Source: an uncultured Allobaculum sp. (GTDB lineage: Bacteria; Bacillota_I; Bacilli_A; Erysipelotrichales; Erysipelotrichaceae). From it: DNA of 8,523 nt. The DNA lies in NCBI GenBank assembly GCA_910579655.1, contig CAJTVE010000096.1, forward strand, positions 1 to 8,523. The letters are read 5' to 3'. This document shows, one piece after another, positions 6,623 to 8,523 of this stretch; within the stretch, counting starts at the first letter, position 1; each line of letters begins with the position of its first letter. The translations under genes were made by a program, and so were the position numbers. The notes under the pieces are model-generated. The model was not told the origin of the DNA. It saw only the letters and a list, made by a program, of their open reading frames with translations, and searched no databases.

Positions 6623-7510
6623 ATGAAAGAAAAAGACCAAGCAATTGAAAAGCTGCTGGCCACTTTACAGGAGGGCGTCAATACCCTGACCAACAGCGAA
6701 ACGTACCAGAACTATCTGAAAACCATGGCGCACTTTCCAAGCTACTCCGCGCGCAACTGCCTGCTCATCTTCACGCAATGCCCCCACGCGACGCTGGTCG
6801 CCGGCTATAAAACCTGGAAGCGGGTTTTCCACCGGCATGTGCGGGAGGGGGAAAAAGGAATCCGGATTCTGGCCCCCTACACCTACAAAGTCTCCAAAAC
6901 CATTGGTCACAACCAGATCGAAGAAAGAAGAACCGGCTATCGCAGCATCTGCGTCTTCGATATCTCGCAGACCGATGGGGCCGATCTGCCTGCCTTACCC
7001 AAAGCCCAGCCGCTGTGCGGGGAGTGTACACTTCTCAAAGAAAGCATCCCAATTCTTGAGGATCTGACCGGCTTTACGATTGTGCCCGCCTCTTTAAAAG
7101 AGGGACAGATGGGGGAATGCTGGTTTGGTGACCATCGAATCTACTACAACGAAAATCTCGAAGAAAAGCACATCTTCAAAACCCTGCTGCATGAATCCAC
7201 CCATGCCCTGCTCCATGATTTTTCCAACCGCTCAAAGCTGACTCCATTTGACCGGATACTGGAAATGCAGGCCGATCTTCGCGAAATCGAAGCCGAATCG
7301 GTCAGCTTTGTCGTCTGCCAGGCTCTGGGCATTGATACATCCAGCTACTCGTTCAACTACATTGCCAGCTATAAACAAAACCATGAATTTCTGCAGGAAT
7401 CCCTGCAGCGCATTGCCAGAACTTCGCAGTTGCTTTTACAGGCACTCAAACCCGAACTCTTTGCGCTCAGTTCGTATCCACCCAAAACACAGCTTCAAAA
7501 CACTCTGTAA
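6623..7510 (+). CDS. ArdC-N-domain-like protein with HExxH zinc-peptidase motif
   Basis: 295 residues. Residues about 5-115 resemble the ArdC N-terminal ssDNA-binding domain (DUF1738 type): SARNCLLIFTQCPHATLVAG, W65, then the EGEKGIRILAPY strand and the VFDISQT motif (111-117). The second half carries HESTH (190-194) followed by ALLHD, and a downstream EIEAESV (221-227) likely to give the third zinc ligand, as in ImmA/IrrE-type peptidases. ArdC proteins of plasmids protect incoming DNA from restriction, and relatives of this architecture are common on Firmicute plasmids and integrative elements. Here it stands alone, without relaxase or replication genes, between an exporter operon and mobile-element traces. 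GGAGG at 6611-6615, 7 nt before the ATG, sets the start. Antirestriction or peptidase activity is inferred only from family features; no signal peptide or membrane segment is seen. Confidence 0.82.
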   Translation: MKEKDQAIEKLLATLQEGVNTLTNSETYQNYLKTMAHFPSYSARNCLLIFTQCPHATLVAGYKTWKRVFHRHVREGEKGIRILAPYTYKVSKTIGHNQIEERRTGYRSICVFDISQTDGADLPALPKAQPLCGECTLLKESIPILEDLTGFTIVPASLKEGQMGECWFGDHRIYYNENLEEKHIFKTLLHESTHALLHDFSNRSKLTPFDRILEMQADLREIEAESVSFVVCQALGIDTSSYSFNYIASYKQNHEFLQESLQRIARTSQLLLQALKPELFALSSYPPKTQLQNTL

Positions 7511-7538
7511 GAGGGACAAGCTGAAGAGGGATAAGCTA
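7509..7538. repeat. 15-bp tandem repeat at the end of the ArdC-like gene
   Basis: AAGAGGGACAAGCTG (7509-7523) is followed directly by AAGAGGGATAAGCTA (7524-7538), 13 of 15 positions identical. The first copy begins on the TAA stop codon. Probably replication slippage. Confidence 0.6.
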
Positions 7539-7676
7539 AACAAGCCACAGGCATCCGGGTATCCAAATGGATTCAAACTGAGTATTGGATTCAGCAACCA
7601 TCAGAAAAAGCGGACCGGCAGTGCATGTCCCGCCCAGACTGCATAGCTATTTAGATTGGGTGTCCTTGCCTGTCGC

Positions 7677-7716
7677 AGGAAGCCAGAATGTATTTTCCAT
7701 TCTGGCTTCCTTTCAT
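7677..7716 (+). terminator. Strong intrinsic terminator after the ArdC-like gene
   Basis: A perfect 14-bp stem (7677-7690 with 7698-7711, AGGAAGCCAGAATG/CATTCTGGCTTCCT) with a 7-nt loop is followed by TTTCATTTTC. It is about 167 nt beyond the ArdC-like stop codon. The imperfect T-tract weakens it slightly, but the long perfect stem is unlikely by chance. Confidence 0.75.
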
Positions 7717-7880
7717 TTTCCGGATAAACGAAATCTGGATTTCCATGGTGGCTCTTTTCTCTTCTACTCTTCTTCCTTCTGCTCTTTTTTTCAGATTTTT
7801 AAGTTCTGAATCACCATGTTGTCTGAAGAGCGTGCTTTTTGCTGCCAAATTGCAGGCTGACCACATCAACCATTCCCAAA

Positions 7881-8032
7881 CTGTAGTTCCCGAAATTTTT
7901 CTACCCAGGAAATCCGGACAAAGAATAGAAAGCCTATAATTAACTTTACTTACAGAGATTCAAACGTATCTGCTACCCTCGAAAGTTTCAAATAGAGTTA
8001 CTTACCAGTTAGAAAAAGCGCGGGAACTACAG
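7881..8032. mobile_element. 152-bp segment with 23-bp terminal inverted repeats (MITE-like or IS remnant)
   Basis: The left end 7881-7903 and right end 8010-8032 are inverted copies, 20 of 23 positions matching. The outer 12 bp are perfect (CTGTAGTTCCCG / CGGGAACTACAG). After three mismatches, eight more positions agree (TTTTTCTA / TAGAAAAA). The 106-bp interior has no ORF of note, so the segment cannot move itself. Size and layout fit a miniature inverted-repeat element, but no target-site duplication is visible at its edges. I do not recognise the termini as those of a named IS family. It could instead be a long-range hairpin or paired protein sites. Confidence 0.4.
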
Positions 8033-8152
8033 CTCAATCATTTAAAACTGGCCTGACGCGCTAAACTGATAAAGATAAGAACAGGAAAAGAAATATCAGA
8101 CATTCAAGATAACGATCCATACAAGCGTGAGATACTGAAGGAGTGATAAAAT

Positions 8153-8377
8153 ATGACACTAACGCAACTTCGAACCATGCTCAAAGGAATGAGTGAGGAG
8201 CAGAAGAATACATTTCTGCTTGAGTATTACAAACGACTGAGTAAGCAGGATAAAGAGATGTTTGCTCTGCTTCTCGAACTGACGAAGGACAATAAGCCGC
8301 TTCCGGACAAGAAAGCAAAGATCATCGATCTGAAAGCAGCTGAGAAAAAATATCCTGCTTTCGTTGACGGATTTTAA
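8153..8377 (+). CDS. Small hypothetical protein, probably 3'-truncated by the flanking repeat
   Basis: 74 codons with a strong ribosome site (AAGGAGTGA, 8138-8146) about 9 nt before the ATG, so translation is likely. The product is helical and charged: residues 1-45 (starting MTLTQLRTMLKGMSEEQKN) look like two amphipathic helices, followed by a Lys-rich stretch and KKYPAFVDGF. The first 30 residues faintly recall the start of DUF6155 proteins, which are more than twice as long; I would not rely on this. The last codons (GGA TTT TAA) lie inside the 138-bp repeat, whose boundary is at codon 72. The present C-terminus is therefore probably created by an element insertion. The HTH gene of the repeat follows in the same direction. 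Function unknown. Confidence 0.6.
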   Translation: MTLTQLRTMLKGMSEEQKNTFLLEYYKRLSKQDKEMFALLLELTKDNKPLPDKKAKIIDLKAAEKKYPAFVDGF

Positions 8378-8504
8378 CAGTTGGTTATATTGGGTTTTTA
8401 AGAAATTAATAGTTTATAATGAATATTAATGTGTTATTATAAATCTATAAGAATGAAGACGTCACAAGCCTGCAAATACCTTGGGGTTGCCAGGCACACC
8501 TTGT
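8367..8504 (+). repeat. Right arm of the 138-bp inverted repeat
   Basis: Inverted copy of 1-138, about 91 percent identical by hand count, without gaps. It starts at ACGGATTTTAAC, within the last codons of the small ORF, and includes the first 52 bases of the HTH gene. A GG dinucleotide sits at 8369-8370, 2 nt inside the boundary. IS607-type elements insert at GG without target duplication, which is compatible but not proof. The repeat may continue past 8504, because the left copy simply runs out at position 1. Confidence 0.9.
8432..8440 (+). promoter_or_regulatory. Putative extended -10 for the right HTH gene
   Basis: TGTTATTAT, identical to the left arm's block at 73..65, 12 nt before the HTH ATG. 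A second AT-rich candidate, TATAAT at 8415-8420, exists only in this arm because the left copy has diverged there. That could give the two copies different expression. Confidence 0.35.
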
Positions 8505-8523
8505 ACAAAATGATTGAAGATGG
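8453..8523 (+). CDS. 5' fragment of a small HTH protein gene, outward-facing (excisionase/IS607 TnpA-like N-terminus)
   Basis: ATG at 8453 with 23 complete codons before the window ends. The residues continue the left copy: after MKTSQACKYLGVARHTL comes YKMIED, and the next codon (GG-) must be Gly. The whole fits a MerR/excisionase-type HTH, with Leu-Gly-Val in the first helix turn, Arg-x-Thr-Leu-Tyr at the recognition helix and the Glu-Asp-Gly turn before the wing. This domain starts IS607-family transposases and many excisionase-like proteins; only more sequence can tell them apart. Spacing from the upstream ORF is 75 nt and no ribosome site is evident. Confidence 0.65.
   Translation, partial: MKTSQACKYLGVARHTLYKMIED

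Larger units (their letters stand above)
7511..8152. other. Gene-poor region between the ArdC-like gene and the small ORF
   Basis: About 640 bp without a supportable gene. It holds, in order, a 15-bp tandem repeat, two copies of TGGATTCA (7568-7575, 7586-7593), a strong terminator (7677-7711) and a 152-bp segment with 23-bp inverted repeats (7881-8032). The remaining 8033-8137 is A-rich with no recognisable structure. Open frames here lack ribosome sites and protein-like composition. A TATAAT at 7935-7940 inside the inverted-repeat segment has no good -35. Confidence 0.6.

Noticed and set aside
7585..7939. Plus-strand ORFs of 74 and 83 codons in the gap after the ArdC-like gene
   Set aside because: They cross the terminator stem or the inverted-repeat segment, are Phe/Ser-rich from T-rich DNA and lack ribosome sites.
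1..8504. Inverted repeats as an assembly or chimera artefact
   Set aside because: The arms differ at 13 positions and the intervening 8.2 kb is not palindromic, which argues for two real, diverged copies. An artefact at the window edge cannot be fully excluded without flanking reads.
1..8523. CRISPR array, tRNA/rRNA genes, toxin-antitoxin pair or prophage
   Set aside because: No regularly spaced repeats, no cloverleaf or rRNA sequence, no recognisable toxin and no phage structural genes were seen. The small ORF at 8153 next to the HTH gene is not a convincing toxin-antitoxin pair because the repeat boundary separates them.

Overview
The window looks like chromosomal DNA of a low-to-mid GC Gram-positive bacterium (Bacillota). 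Support comes from strong AAGGAGG-type ribosome binding sites, a TTG start, intrinsic terminators with T-tracts, a MarR-controlled heterodimeric ABC exporter of the BmrCD/LmrCD/TM287-288 type, and a Firmicute-style rRNA uracil methyltransferase. An Erysipelotrichia-like host is a guess that the sequence cannot prove.

Layout, left to right. Positions 1-138 are one arm of a 138-bp inverted repeat whose other arm is 8367-8504. Each arm carries the first codons of the same small-HTH protein gene, reading outward, so the window lies between two inverted copies of what is probably a mobile element (IS607-like is the best guess). On the minus strand, 379-1821 encodes an RlmD/RlmCD-type 23S rRNA (uracil-C5)-methyltransferase, with a terminator at 189-235. 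A divergent, roughly 600-bp gene-free region follows. It is purine-rich on the minus strand and holds a clear TTGACA promoter and a cluster of ATAG/CTAT palindromes just upstream of the plus-strand operon.

That operon is marR (2432-2911), a degenerate-site ABC half-transporter (2883-4625) and a catalytically complete ABC half-transporter (4612-6516). The three genes overlap by 29 and 14 bp and end at a terminator (6564-6596). The ATPase motifs predict an asymmetric drug/lipid exporter: the first subunit has Asp for the catalytic Glu and Gln for the switch His, and the second has the matching non-canonical LSQGQ signature. The MarR protein probably represses its own operon and is released by a transported compound.

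At 6623-7510 is a gene for an ArdC-N-like protein with a HESTH zinc-peptidase motif, a type common on plasmids and integrative elements. Gene-poor DNA from 7511 to 8152 holds a strong terminator and a 152-bp segment bounded by 23-bp inverted repeats (MITE-like). A 74-codon unknown ORF (8153-8377) ends inside the right repeat arm, which supplies its last two codons and stop, so it may be a gene cut by the element insertion.

No tRNA, rRNA, CRISPR or phage structural gene was seen. The least explained parts are the inverted flanking repeats, the 152-bp inverted-repeat element and the truncated small ORF.
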